From the NCBI GenBank assembly GCA_024277695.1, contig JAJRUR010000230.1:1-8652 (forward strand): DNA of 8,652 nucleotides, written 5' to 3'. Shown here in pieces: positions 1 to 5,836 of this stretch. Numbering within the stretch: the stretch's first letter is position 1; each line of letters opens with the position of its first letter. The position numbers and the translations under genes were made by a program. Source of the DNA: Bacteroidota bacterium. Lineage in GTDB: Bacteria > Bacteroidota > Bacteroidia > Chitinophagales > Saprospiraceae. The notes under the pieces are model-generated. The model worked only from the letters and a program-made list of their open reading frames with translations. It searched no databases and was not told the origin of the DNA.

Positions 1-1
1 A

Positions 2-334
2 CTACTTTTTGAACATTGGAAATTGGGAGAGCTTGAACCGGAATTTACTGTAATGAAAATAGAACTTCTCGGCACCAAAGACAGCAAATCTTGCATCCTC
101 AGCTATGACTTATATGACGAATTTGACCCTGAGACAGCAGTACATTCGATGGCACGTACTACCGGCTATGCAGCTACAGCAGCTCTCCGACTGATGGCAA
201 AGGGGCTGTTTGCCGAAGCCGGTGTACATCTACCGGAGTTTCTGGCTGAAGATAGTGACCGGGTAGATTTTATATTGGGTGAACTCCAAAAGCGCAAAGT
301 GGTCTATTGCTTTCGAGAAGAATATCTCGAATGA
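2..334 (+). CDS. saccharopine dehydrogenase family protein, C-terminal part (5' end outside window)
   Basis: This is the last 110 codons of an open frame that runs in from the left edge (first in-window residues LLFEHWKLGEL) and ends with TGA at 332-334. The stretch TTGYAATAALRLMAKGLF, followed by a GVHLPEFL segment, resembles the C-terminal (catalytic) domain of saccharopine dehydrogenase/reductase proteins, where a T-G-Y-x-A-x-x-A pattern precedes a short GV.xPE motif. Family members connect saccharopine with aminoadipate semialdehyde and glutamate in lysine metabolism, and are cytosolic NAD(P)-dependent enzymes; some relatives act on other substrates. The Rossmann domain and substrate-binding residues lie outside the window, so the exact reaction cannot be assigned. 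A TTG at 23 is an internal codon, not a start, because the frame is open to the window edge. No terminator is visible in the 63 bp before the next gene. Confidence 0.75.
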   Translation, partial: LLFEHWKLGELEPEFTVMKIELLGTKDSKSCILSYDLYDEFDPETAVHSMARTTGYAATAALRLMAKGLFAEAGVHLPEFLAEDSDRVDFILGELQKRKVVYCFREEYLE

Positions 335-370
335 TGGAGTGTTAGACTTTGGTATGCTATTTGATAGTAA

Positions 371-402
371 TACATATCTACTTAATAATCAATAGATATG
401 TA
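371..402 (+). promoter_or_regulatory. perfect 10-bp inverted repeat spanning the start codon of the NlpC/P60 gene
   Basis: The arms TACATATCTA (371-380) and TAGATATGTA (393-402) are exact reverse complements separated by a 12-nt A/T-rich spacer. The right arm contains the ATG at 398-400. In RNA it would form a hairpin with mostly A-U pairs that hides the start codon; in DNA it could be a dimeric repressor site. The repeat is seen directly; a regulatory role is inference. Confidence 0.4.
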
Positions 403-1021
403 CTACAAATCGATTTGCAAAGCTATTTTGATCAGTATCGGCATACTCAGTATCAATGCCTGTGCATCCCTCTACAAAGCAGAAGAGCACGGATATAGTA
501 CATCCTTGGATGGCAGGAAAAAGGCTCGATCAAAACAGCCCGTCCGAGTCTCTAAACCCAAAAGAACTCAAAATGCTGAAAGTCCGGTGACATCCCTTCC
601 ACCCAAATCATTTTCTGCTGACCAAAGTTTTCGATCTAATATTATCTCCATAGCCAAAACTTATCGCGGTGTACCGTATCGATACGGCGGCACGGATCCA
701 TCCGGATTTGATTGTTCGGGATTTGTTCATTATGTATATAAGCAGCTTGGTATGTCGGTACCCCGTAGCTCAAAGACATTGGCGAAAGCCGGAAAGCGCA
801 AAAAACTGAACCAATGCCGCCCGGGAGACATTGTATTGTTTGGGCAAGACGGAAAAGTGCAGCATGTAGGTATCGTATATGCGATATCCCCCAATAGGAT
901 CGAAGTGATCCACAGTAGCTCGAGCAAAGGGGTCATCATATCGGAGATCACACAAAGCCCCTACTGGAGAAAACGCATTATGTTTGTTCAAGATTTGACG
1001 GAGAAAAGCCATCATTCTTGA
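398..1021 (+). CDS. NlpC/P60 (C40) family peptidoglycan hydrolase, predicted lipoprotein
   Basis: This is a 207-residue protein. The N-terminus has a short basic region, a hydrophobic core and a lipobox-like I-N-A-C ending at Cys22, so it is probably exported and lipid-anchored; Asn at -2 is slightly unusual. Residues 30-75 are a basic, Pro/Ser-rich linker. Residues 78-200 form the NlpC/P60 domain: Y-R-G-V-P-Y-R-Y-G-G leads to the nucleophile Cys106 in D-C-S-G-F, followed by His156 in Q-H-V-G-I and a third polar residue, His172, in V-I-H-S-S. This is the complete Cys-His-His set of C40 peptidases, which cut peptide stems (often gamma-D-Glu to diamino acid bonds) in the cell wall. The start is fixed by the signal sequence. 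There is no Shine-Dalgarno sequence, and the ATG lies inside a perfect inverted repeat. It resembles Spr/MepS- and YafL-type lipoproteins, but the precise bond cleaved is unknown. Confidence 0.9.
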   Translation: MYYKSICKAILISIGILSINACASLYKAEEHGYSTSLDGRKKARSKQPVRVSKPKRTQNAESPVTSLPPKSFSADQSFRSNIISIAKTYRGVPYRYGGTDPSGFDCSGFVHYVYKQLGMSVPRSSKTLAKAGKRKKLNQCRPGDIVLFGQDGKVQHVGIVYAISPNRIEVIHSSSSKGVIISEITQSPYWRKRIMFVQDLTEKSHHS

Positions 1022-1031
1022 GTAGAAGCCG

Positions 1032-1039
1032 TACTTTCG
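1032..1039 (+). promoter_or_regulatory. -7-like element upstream of adk (TACTTTCG)
   Basis: TACTTTCG differs by one base from the Bacteroidota -7 consensus TAnnTTTG and ends 25 nt before the adk ATG. No TTTG -33 partner is found at the usual 19-20 bp. A similar element, TATCTTCG, sits at almost the same distance upstream of metG. The promoter role is inference. Confidence 0.3.
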
Positions 1040-1064
1040 CGTTTTAAAAAACTATTTTAGTGTT

Positions 1065-1637
1065 ATGAATATTATTTTATTTGGGCCTCCGGGATCGGGT
1101 AAAGGGACACAGGCAGCATCCTTGGTTGAGCGTTTTGGTTTAGTACATATTTCTACCGGAGATTTGTTTCGTTATGCTCTGCAACATGAAACACCCTTGG
1201 GACTGGAGGCGAAGAAATACATGGAAAAAGGACAGTTAGTACCGGACGAAGTCACTATAGCTATGCTCAAAGAAAAGGTTATTTCAGAGGCGGATGCCAA
1301 GGGATTTATCTTTGATGGTTTTCCTCGTACTATCGCACAGGCGGAAGCTTTGGACAGACTGATGGAAGAAGAAAATACTCAAATCGATATTTTGCTCTCC
1401 TTAGAAGTGGACGAAGAAGAAATCGTTCAGCGATTACTTTCCAGAGGAGAAACTTCAGGCAGGGCAGATGATGCCGACGAATCGATCATCCGTAACCGAT
1501 TCGGTGTATATCAAAAAGAAACTGCTCCGGTATTTAGCTATTACAATGATCAGAACAAAGCTGTAGCTGTCAATGGCATGGGACAAATCGACCAAATACA
1601 GGAGCGACTGGTTCAGGCTATAAGCCAATACGCATAA
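1065..1637 (+). CDS. adk: adenylate kinase
   Basis: Adenylate kinase catalyses ATP + AMP = 2 ADP in the cytosol and is essential for nucleotide balance. The 190-residue protein opens with the P-loop GPPGSGKGTQ (residues 7-16). The AMP-binding elements follow: STGDLFR, then the F-D-G-F-P-R-T segment near residue 84. The LID is the short form (SRGETSGRADDADESI) without zinc-binding cysteines, followed by the R-x-R/Y-x-x-x-T-x-P-V region. The length matches short-LID bacterial enzymes rather than the ~215-residue form. The ATG is the only start that keeps the MNIILFGPPGSGKG beginning intact. It lies 43 bp after the NlpC/P60 gene and 52 bp before obgE; adk next to obgE is a common arrangement in Bacteroidota, so the two are probably co-transcribed. 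Confidence 0.97.
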   Translation: MNIILFGPPGSGKGTQAASLVERFGLVHISTGDLFRYALQHETPLGLEAKKYMEKGQLVPDEVTIAMLKEKVISEADAKGFIFDGFPRTIAQAEALDRLMEEENTQIDILLSLEVDEEEIVQRLLSRGETSGRADDADESIIRNRFGVYQKETAPVFSYYNDQNKAVAVNGMGQIDQIQERLVQAISQYA

Positions 1638-1645
1638 GTCCGCGA

Positions 1646-1689
1646 GGGCTTTTAATCATTCGAAAAAAAAATTTATCTGACAAGAGCCC
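1646..1689 (+). promoter_or_regulatory. stem-loop directly abutting the GTG start of obgE
   Basis: GGGCTTTT (1646-1653) can pair with AAGAGCCC (1682-1689) over 8 bp including one G-U pair, enclosing a 28-nt loop that contains an A-rich run. The 3' arm ends at the base before the GTG. It could tune translation of obgE relative to adk or be fortuitous; no role is known. Confidence 0.3.
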
Positions 1690-2688
1690 GTGAGCAATCA
1701 AAATTTTATTGATTATGTCAAGCTCTATTGCCGATCCGGTAATGGAGGTGCTGGAAGTTCGCATTTTTTTCGCACCAGGTCCAATCCACGTGGTGGACCG
1801 GACGGAGGGGACGGGGGACGTGGAGGACATATTATCTTAAAGGGAAATCGCAATGTTTGGACCCTTCTCAAGCATCGTCTCAACCGACATGTAAGAGCAG
1901 GACATGGTAGTCCCGGAGGTCCTAGTCGCAGTACCGGTGCCAACGGTGCAGACAAATATTTGGAAGTGCCTTTGGGGACGCTGGCTTATGATGCGCAGAC
2001 GGGCGAACTGTTGGCAGAAGTCCTCGATCACGATGCAGAAGTAATATTGCTACCTGGGGGTAAAGGCGGCAAAGGCAACTCCAATTTTGCAACATCTACC
2101 AATCAAGCCCCCCAATATGCTCAACCCGGCATACAGGGTATCGAAACAGAAGTCATCCTCGAGCTCAAAGTACTGGCAGATGTTGGGCTGGTAGGTTTTC
2201 CCAATGCAGGCAAATCTACTTTATTGGCTGCCATCAGTGCAGCCAAACCCAAGATTGCGGATTACGCTTTTACTACAATGGTACCTAGTCTAGGTATCGT
2301 ATCTTATCGCGACGACAAATCTTTCGTCATGGCAGATATCCCGGGCATCATCGAAAATGCGCATTTAGGTAAGGGCTTGGGTATCCGATTTCTGAGGCAT
2401 ATAGAACGCAATTCCGTACTCCTCTATATGGTGCCTTGTGATGCGGATGATATCAAAAAAGATTACGAAATATTGCGCAACGAACTCATTCAGTTCAATC
2501 CCGAACTGATCGACAAAGAACATATTTTGGGCTTGTCCAAAGCTGATCTGATCGATGAAGAAATCAAATCGTGGCTCATCCAAGAATTGCCTGAAACGGT
2601 TTCGATCGTATTTTTTAGTGCAGTCACCGGAGAAGGCATTTCAGAACTCAAGGATAAAATCTGGGGATTGCTGCACAATAATAATTAA
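1690..2688 (+). CDS. obgE: Obg family GTPase, ribosome assembly
   Basis: Obg/CgtA is a GTPase that binds the 50S ribosomal subunit and takes part in late ribosome assembly and stress responses. Residues 1-157 form the glycine-rich Obg fold (repeated G-G-x-G-G motifs such as GGPDGGDGGRGG). The G domain follows: G1 GFPNAGKS (169-176), switch I threonines in YAFTTMVP (195-196), G3 DIPG (216-219), G4 SKAD (283-286, in place of the more usual NKxD) and G5 SAV (310-312). The protein is 332 residues long and ends just after the G domain, so it lacks the OCT or acidic C-terminal extensions seen in some phyla. The start is GTG, chosen because it gives the standard beginning FIDYVKLYCRSGNGGAGS; no Shine-Dalgarno sequence is visible. 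A hairpin can form immediately before it. Confidence 0.97.
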   Translation: MSNQNFIDYVKLYCRSGNGGAGSSHFFRTRSNPRGGPDGGDGGRGGHIILKGNRNVWTLLKHRLNRHVRAGHGSPGGPSRSTGANGADKYLEVPLGTLAYDAQTGELLAEVLDHDAEVILLPGGKGGKGNSNFATSTNQAPQYAQPGIQGIETEVILELKVLADVGLVGFPNAGKSTLLAAISAAKPKIADYAFTTMVPSLGIVSYRDDKSFVMADIPGIIENAHLGKGLGIRFLRHIERNSVLLYMVPCDADDIKKDYEILRNELIQFNPELIDKEHILGLSKADLIDEEIKSWLIQELPETVSIVFFSAVTGEGISELKDKIWGLLHNNN

Positions 2689-2693
2689 CTCAA

Positions 2694-2717
2694 ATTTCAG
2701 TATCCTGAAATATTTTT
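2694..2717 (+). terminator. candidate intrinsic terminator after obgE
   Basis: ATTTCAG (2694-2700) and CTGAAAT (2705-2711) form a perfect 7-bp stem with a TATC loop, followed after two bases by T5. It begins five bases after the obgE stop. Only two of seven pairs are G-C, so it may be leaky. Confidence 0.5.
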
Positions 2718-2744
2718 GTATGTATGTGTTTGCCATATTCTACA

Positions 2745-2770
2745 GGTCGCTCCGCCGGGGTTTTTTTTTG
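2745..2770 (+). terminator. palindromic repeat remnant followed by T9, possible second terminator
   Basis: GCTCC (2749-2753), loop GCC, GGGGT (2757-2761) can form a short stem with G-U pairs, followed by an uninterrupted run of nine T (2761-2769). The left half, GGTCGCTCC, matches the reverse complement of the 25-bp palindromic unit found at 8311-8435, so this looks like a drifted copy. Terminator activity is inferred from the shape. Confidence 0.4.
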
Positions 2771-2791
2771 CATGAAGCTATTTTGTCATCT

Positions 2792-2870
2792 ACTCTAGAG
2801 GAGCAAACGGTTTGTAGTAGCACCATAGGTACAAATATTGTTCTAGTGCCGTAGGTGTGACCTGTTCACC
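2792..2870 (+). repeat. degenerate array of three palindrome-centred units
   Basis: Three cores fit a G-x-x-C-C-R-T-A-G-G-x-x-C pattern: around ACTCTAGAGGAGC (2792-2804), GCACCATAGGTAC (2820-2832) and GTGCCGTAGGTGT (2846-2858). They are spaced 28 and 26 bp apart, close to the 25-bp period at 8311-8435. The first unit followed by its TTTGTAG tail matches the 8337-8361 stretch at about 17 of 25 positions by eye. They look like old, diverged members of one repeat family; the similarity is moderate. Confidence 0.45.
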
Positions 2871-3001
2871 GTTTCTACCAAGCTATTCACTCAAATAAAC
2901 ATTTTTCAGTGCAGTCCATAAGCTATTTTTTAAGAAAGTGGATTTATTTAAGCTCAATCCATTGATTTTAACTACCGAAACTTTGAGTAATTAATATACG
3001 A

Positions 3002-3697
3002 TTATTTCTTTTCTAAAATTACCGATTGGGTCACAATCAAATATTGGGCTATCAGATAAGTGCTCATGATGACTACGGACAGATGCACAGTACGCTGATC
3101 AAATACAAAAGTCACCAACGCCAAAACCATATCTGAGATCATAAAACTCAGTGCGCCCAAAAAAAGCAATAAAGAAGCTCTGCTTTTGAAGCGTAAGAAG
3201 ACCTTATAGGCAGATATGGACATCAGGCAGATGACAAAAGCATAGACCGTCACAGCTACTCTTAGTTCAGTACCTACAGACGAAATAATAAAATACAAAA
3301 ATCCCAGTGTACAGAGTAAAATAATTCCGGGAATTACAGACTTATTTTCTTTATTTTCAGAAGCCAAGCTATTTTTTAATTTTCCAAATCCCATGGTATA
3401 GCTCATGTGTGCCAATAGAAAAAACCCAAGCCCTATCATAAAATATCGATTGGACGCAGTAGCAGTATATATCAATGCCCAATCACCAAAAAAAGAAAAC
3501 AATATACCCAGTGCTATCCAAGGTTTTATTTTGGATGTAGTGCTGCTACTCATTAAATAATAAATAACTAAGGTCGGCATGAGGAGCAGTTTAGAAAAAG
3601 AAATTAAGGCTTCTTGCTCTCGGATGATCATCATTAGATGGATGATGGTCCAAATGATATAGACGACTAAAACGATATATCCCTTGCTACTGCGCAT
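3002..3697 (-). CDS. YhhN/TMEM86 family membrane protein (lysoplasmalogenase-like)
   Basis: This 231-residue protein has about eight hydrophobic segments and several residues typical of the YhhN/TMEM86 family: K-x-x-x-M-P (36-41), L-F-S-F-F-G-D-W (66-73), I-G-L-G-F-F-L-L-A-H-M-S-Y (88-100), L-G-A-L-S-F-M-I-S-D-M (180-190) and Y-L-I-A-Q (214-218). The conserved Asp72, His97, Asp189 and Gln218 are good candidates for the catalytic site. Animal TMEM86 proteins and a few bacterial homologues hydrolyse the vinyl-ether bond of lysoplasmalogens; whether this organism has such lipids is unknown, so the substrate is uncertain. It is the last gene of the leftward block: its start overlaps the end of the cvpA-like gene by 11 bp, which suggests translational coupling. 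Its co-location with phospholipid headgroup genes supports a lipid role. Confidence 0.85.
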   Translation of the reverse strand: MRSSKGYIVLVVYIIWTIIHLMMIIREQEALISFSKLLLMPTLVIYYLMSSSTTSKIKPWIALGILFSFFGDWALIYTATASNRYFMIGLGFFLLAHMSYTMGFGKLKNSLASENKENKSVIPGIILLCTLGFLYFIISSVGTELRVAVTVYAFVICLMSISAYKVFLRFKSRASLLLFLGALSFMISDMVLALVTFVFDQRTVHLSVVIMSTYLIAQYLIVTQSVILEKK

Positions 3698-4256
3698 TGC
3701 GCTTTCGGTCTTCTTGTTGTTTTTCTTCGCTGTCTTTGAACTTTATAAAAGCATCTCGGGCCTCCTTGACCAAATCTCTAAATAGGGGAGAGACCGTTTT
3801 GATGGCCCCACGTGCAGTTTGGGGTAGTGTCTCCAAATAGGGATAACTGACAGACTCTCTTATCGTCTTTTGCTTGACTATATTGGTGCCGATCAAAAAC
3901 CAAAGCAAAAAACTGAAAGCCGTAGTAAAGAATAGTCCCAATAATATGGCACCTAAAGATTTATTGACAGTATTGAGTACCGGAGTTTTTGTGGCCTTAT
4001 GGATAAACTTGCCTATAAACTTCAAGATGATCAGTACCAATACGATACTCGACGCGATACCGATAAAAAAATTAATAGGAGGCTTGAGTCCGGTGATATC
4101 TCCTAAAAGTTGGATGATCATTGGTGCTATTTTTAAAATAACGATCATTCCTATGAATATTCCGAGAATCGAATAAATCGTCTGGATGAGCCCTTTATTG
4201 TACCCGTAGAGTACTCCTGCTCCCATGATCACTAGTAATGCAATGTCTATCCCCAT
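3687..4256 (-). CDS. CvpA family membrane protein
   Basis: This 189-residue protein has four predicted membrane segments at roughly 3-17, 26-50, 62-84 and 98-123. It carries the family's features: an N-terminal aspartate in G-I-D-I, the Y-G-Y-N-K-G-L-I-Q motif (17-25) with glycines continuing to residue 36, and N-K-S-L-G-A-I-L-L-G-L (98-108). The C-terminal ~65 residues are soluble, ending in a charged tail rich in Lys, Glu and Gln. CvpA was named for colicin V production in Escherichia coli; in other bacteria homologues are linked to envelope integrity and bile or stress tolerance, but the molecular activity is unresolved. It starts 9 bp after the gtrA-like stop and overlaps the yhhN-like gene by 11 bp, so it is an operon member. 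The ATG start is the natural one for the family. Confidence 0.88.
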   Translation of the reverse strand: MGIDIALLVIMGAGVLYGYNKGLIQTIYSILGIFIGMIVILKIAPMIIQLLGDITGLKPPINFFIGIASSIVLVLIILKFIGKFIHKATKTPVLNTVNKSLGAILLGLFFTTAFSFLLWFLIGTNIVKQKTIRESVSYPYLETLPQTARGAIKTVSPLFRDLVKEARDAFIKFKDSEEKQQEDRKRNAQ

Positions 4257-4265
4257 AGTTGGTAA

Positions 4266-4655
4266 TTATTTGAATACATATATTTTGTGCAAGACAAAGT
4301 TAAACCCAATTCCGACAATCAAGCTGACTACAAGCCACGAAATTTTATAATCCAAGCCGATAAACTCCGTACAAAGCCATACACCCAAGGTATTGAGGAT
4401 GAGACTTCCTGTAGCGGTAAGTCCGTATTTAAAGGCTTGTGGCCCCAATTTTTTATTACTTACCCGCCAAGTCCAATGTCGGTTCAGCATAAAATTGACC
4501 ACAGCACCCACTGCCGCCCCGATCGCTCTCGAAATGACATAATAGATGCCCAGCACTTCGGTACATAGTATCATTACGACAAAATCAACCGCAGAACCTA
4601 TCAGAGATGCAATTTGTGATTTGGCAAACACTTTCAAAAATCCTTTTTTGCTCAT
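4266..4655 (-). CDS. GtrA-like membrane protein
   Basis: This 129-residue protein has four membrane segments (about 12-34, 37-57, 76-97 and 104-123) in two similar halves, each ending in an aromatic motif: NFMLNRHWTWR (54-64) and NFVLHKIYVF (119-128). This is the signature of the GtrA/DPMS domain family. Characterised members are proposed to move polyprenyl-phosphate-linked sugars across the membrane or to accompany glycosyltransferases in O-antigen and cell-wall arabinogalactan modification. No glycosyltransferase is adjacent here. Its start codon overlaps the stop of the upstream CDP-alcohol phosphatidyltransferase in an ATGA arrangement (4652-4655), so the two are probably translationally coupled. 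In this setting it could move or organise a lipid headgroup donor, but that is speculation. Confidence 0.88.
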   Translation of the reverse strand: MSKKGFLKVFAKSQIASLIGSAVDFVVMILCTEVLGIYYVISRAIGAAVGAVVNFMLNRHWTWRVSNKKLGPQAFKYGLTATGSLILNTLGVWLCTEFIGLDYKISWLVVSLIVGIGFNFVLHKIYVFK

Positions 4656-5323
4656 AATCTCTTTGCCGCTTTTTCTTTTTTATCTCGTGCATCACCCAAC
4701 TTGAGTACCTTAAAGGAGTCGATGAGATTGAGTAACATGATGACCAAAGAACCTGCAAAAGCAAACTGGAGCAAAGTGTCCTCTCTAAAGATCTCCACAA
4801 TCATCACCAAACATAAAATGATGCGTAGTTCTGTAGGGCCCACAAACATCGTATCGATAGTATAGCGATCGGATATTTTATAACGCATCAGTGCTACAAT
4901 CATCGAGCCGCCATAAGCAACCACAAATACAAAAGAAACAATTTTCCATTCCGGAAAATAATAATAAAAACCCAAGCCGATGATACAGGCAGATATCCAG
5001 TCCACATTGATGTCCAAAGCCCAGCCATACCATTTTCGGGGTGTATTGCGATAATAAGCTATCCTACCGTCCAATGAATCTCCGAACCAATTGACCGCAA
5101 AACCAGCTACACTCAAAAACAAATATTTTTTATCTCCCACTGCCAATACCAAACCCAAAAAAACTATAATCGACCCCAATAGACCTATCGCAGTTAGATG
5201 ATCCGGTTTGATAGCTTGGGGCATCAGCTTACATAAGTACTCTATAGTTTTATATTCAGCCTCGTAGAGCAAGTTGGATCGCTCTCGACTCCCGCGTATT
5301 CTTTTTTTTGCTTCTTTGTCCAA
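4652..5323 (-). CDS. CDP-alcohol phosphatidyltransferase family enzyme
   Basis: This 223-residue integral membrane enzyme of phospholipid headgroup synthesis transfers the phosphatidyl group of CDP-diacylglycerol to an alcohol and releases CMP. The metal-binding signature lies at residues 82-108: D82-S-L-D85-G86, A89, then G100-x3-D104-x3-D108. All four aspartates are present. The Arg that normally follows the Ala is Tyr90, with an Arg two residues on. Several hydrophobic segments flank the motif, and both ends are charged. The acceptor (glycerol-3-phosphate, inositol-phosphate or other) cannot be read from the motif. The start is taken as TTG at 5323: an in-frame TAA lies three codons upstream, and a nearby ATG (5326-5328) is in another frame. 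The gene follows pgpA by 30 bp and shares an ATGA overlap with the gtrA-like gene, so a coupled phosphatidyl-alcohol-phosphate synthesis and dephosphorylation step is plausible. Confidence 0.9.
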   Translation of the reverse strand: MDKEAKKRIRGSRERSNLLYEAEYKTIEYLCKLMPQAIKPDHLTAIGLLGSIIVFLGLVLAVGDKKYLFLSVAGFAVNWFGDSLDGRIAYYRNTPRKWYGWALDINVDWISACIIGLGFYYYFPEWKIVSFVFVVAYGGSMIVALMRYKISDRYTIDTMFVGPTELRIILCLVMIVEIFREDTLLQFAFAGSLVIMLLNLIDSFKVLKLGDARDKKEKAAKRL

Positions 5324-5353
5324 GGCATTTTATTTTATGATGATATGTCGTGC

Positions 5354-5824
5354 TTATCCGAGGAGATTAAAATGGATGAATACAGCCATAAGGATTAAGG
5401 TATATATACCCGCCAAGATATCATCTAACATAACGCCAAAAGCTCCTCCGATGTTTTCCATTTTCCGGATACCCAGCGGTTTTAAAATATCAAAAAAACG
5501 AAATAATACAAAGGCTGTTAAAATATATCGCCAGTCACAAGGTACTACCAATAAACCGATCCAAACTCCAACGGCTTCATCGATAACTATCCTTGAAGGG
5601 TCCTTGCCCCATTCTTTTTCTAAATGTCCTGTAGCCCAAGTGCCCAGTATTGTCGCTACAATGATAAGAAGAGTTTGGAAGATAAATGTATCTGCACTCG
5701 AGCGGCAAAACATCAGATACCAGATCAAAGTAGCCAGAGCAGCTCCTGCAGTCCCGGGTCCTTTCGGAAAATAACCGGAACCAAAAAAAGTAGCTATCCA
5801 CTTATATAGAGTTGTCCATCGCAT
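5354..5824 (-). CDS. pgpA: phosphatidylglycerophosphatase A family protein
   Basis: PgpA-type enzymes are inner-membrane phosphatases that remove the terminal phosphate of phosphatidylglycerophosphate; Bacteroides relatives have been linked to inositol-lipid synthesis. Using the start at 5824 the protein has 156 residues. Family blocks are all present: GSGYFPKGPGTAGAA (15-29), KDPSRIVIDEAVGVWI (74-89) with Asp82-Glu83, FRFFDILKPLGIRKME (108-123) with Asp112, and GVMLDDILAGI (130-140) with Asp134-Asp135; these acidic residues are the expected metal and catalytic ligands. The frame also allows an ATG at 5893 (179 residues), but the extra 23 residues have no family counterpart, and TACCTTTG, a perfect -7 consensus, lies five bases before the 5824 ATG. 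I therefore prefer 5824, with moderate certainty. It is the first gene of the leftward operon, followed by the CDP-alcohol phosphatidyltransferase gene 30 bp later. Confidence 0.9.
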   Translation of the reverse strand: MRWTTLYKWIATFFGSGYFPKGPGTAGAALATLIWYLMFCRSSADTFIFQTLLIIVATILGTWATGHLEKEWGKDPSRIVIDEAVGVWIGLLVVPCDWRYILTAFVLFRFFDILKPLGIRKMENIGGAFGVMLDDILAGIYTLILMAVFIHFNLLG

Positions 5825-5828
5825 CGGG

Positions 5829-5836
5829 CAAAGGTA
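5829..5836 (-). promoter_or_regulatory. perfect -7 element TACCTTTG just before the preferred pgpA start
   Basis: On the minus strand TACCTTTG matches the Bacteroidota -7 consensus TAnnTTTG exactly and ends four bases before the ATG at 5824 (intervening CCCG). Transcription would then start at or next to the ATG, giving a leaderless message for the operon. No TTTG -33 partner lies 19-20 bp upstream, which weakens the call. Confidence 0.4.

Larger units (their letters stand above)
2689..3001. other. convergent intergenic region without genes
   Basis: These 313 bp separate the end of obgE (+) from the end of the yhhN-like gene (-). They hold the two terminator candidates and three degenerate palindromic units described separately. 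From about 2870 to 3001 the sequence is A/T-rich with no clear hairpin for the leftward operon and no credible coding frame. Confidence 0.7.

Noticed and set aside
345..390. promoter for the NlpC/P60 gene built on TTTG at 360-363
   Set aside because: No TAnnTTTG follows at 19-20 bp; the downstream bases are simply A/T-rich.
2555..2854. 99-residue frame overlapping the end of obgE on the + strand
   Set aside because: Its first half is an out-of-frame reading of obgE and the rest runs through terminator and repeat sequence.
2920..3379. 14-mer AAGCTATTTTTTAA present at 2920-2933 and 3366-3379
   Set aside because: It is low complexity, and the second copy is inside coding sequence; probably chance.
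5274..5774. 166-residue + strand frame opposite pgpA
   Set aside because: It is the antisense reading of the well-supported pgpA gene and has no motifs of its own.
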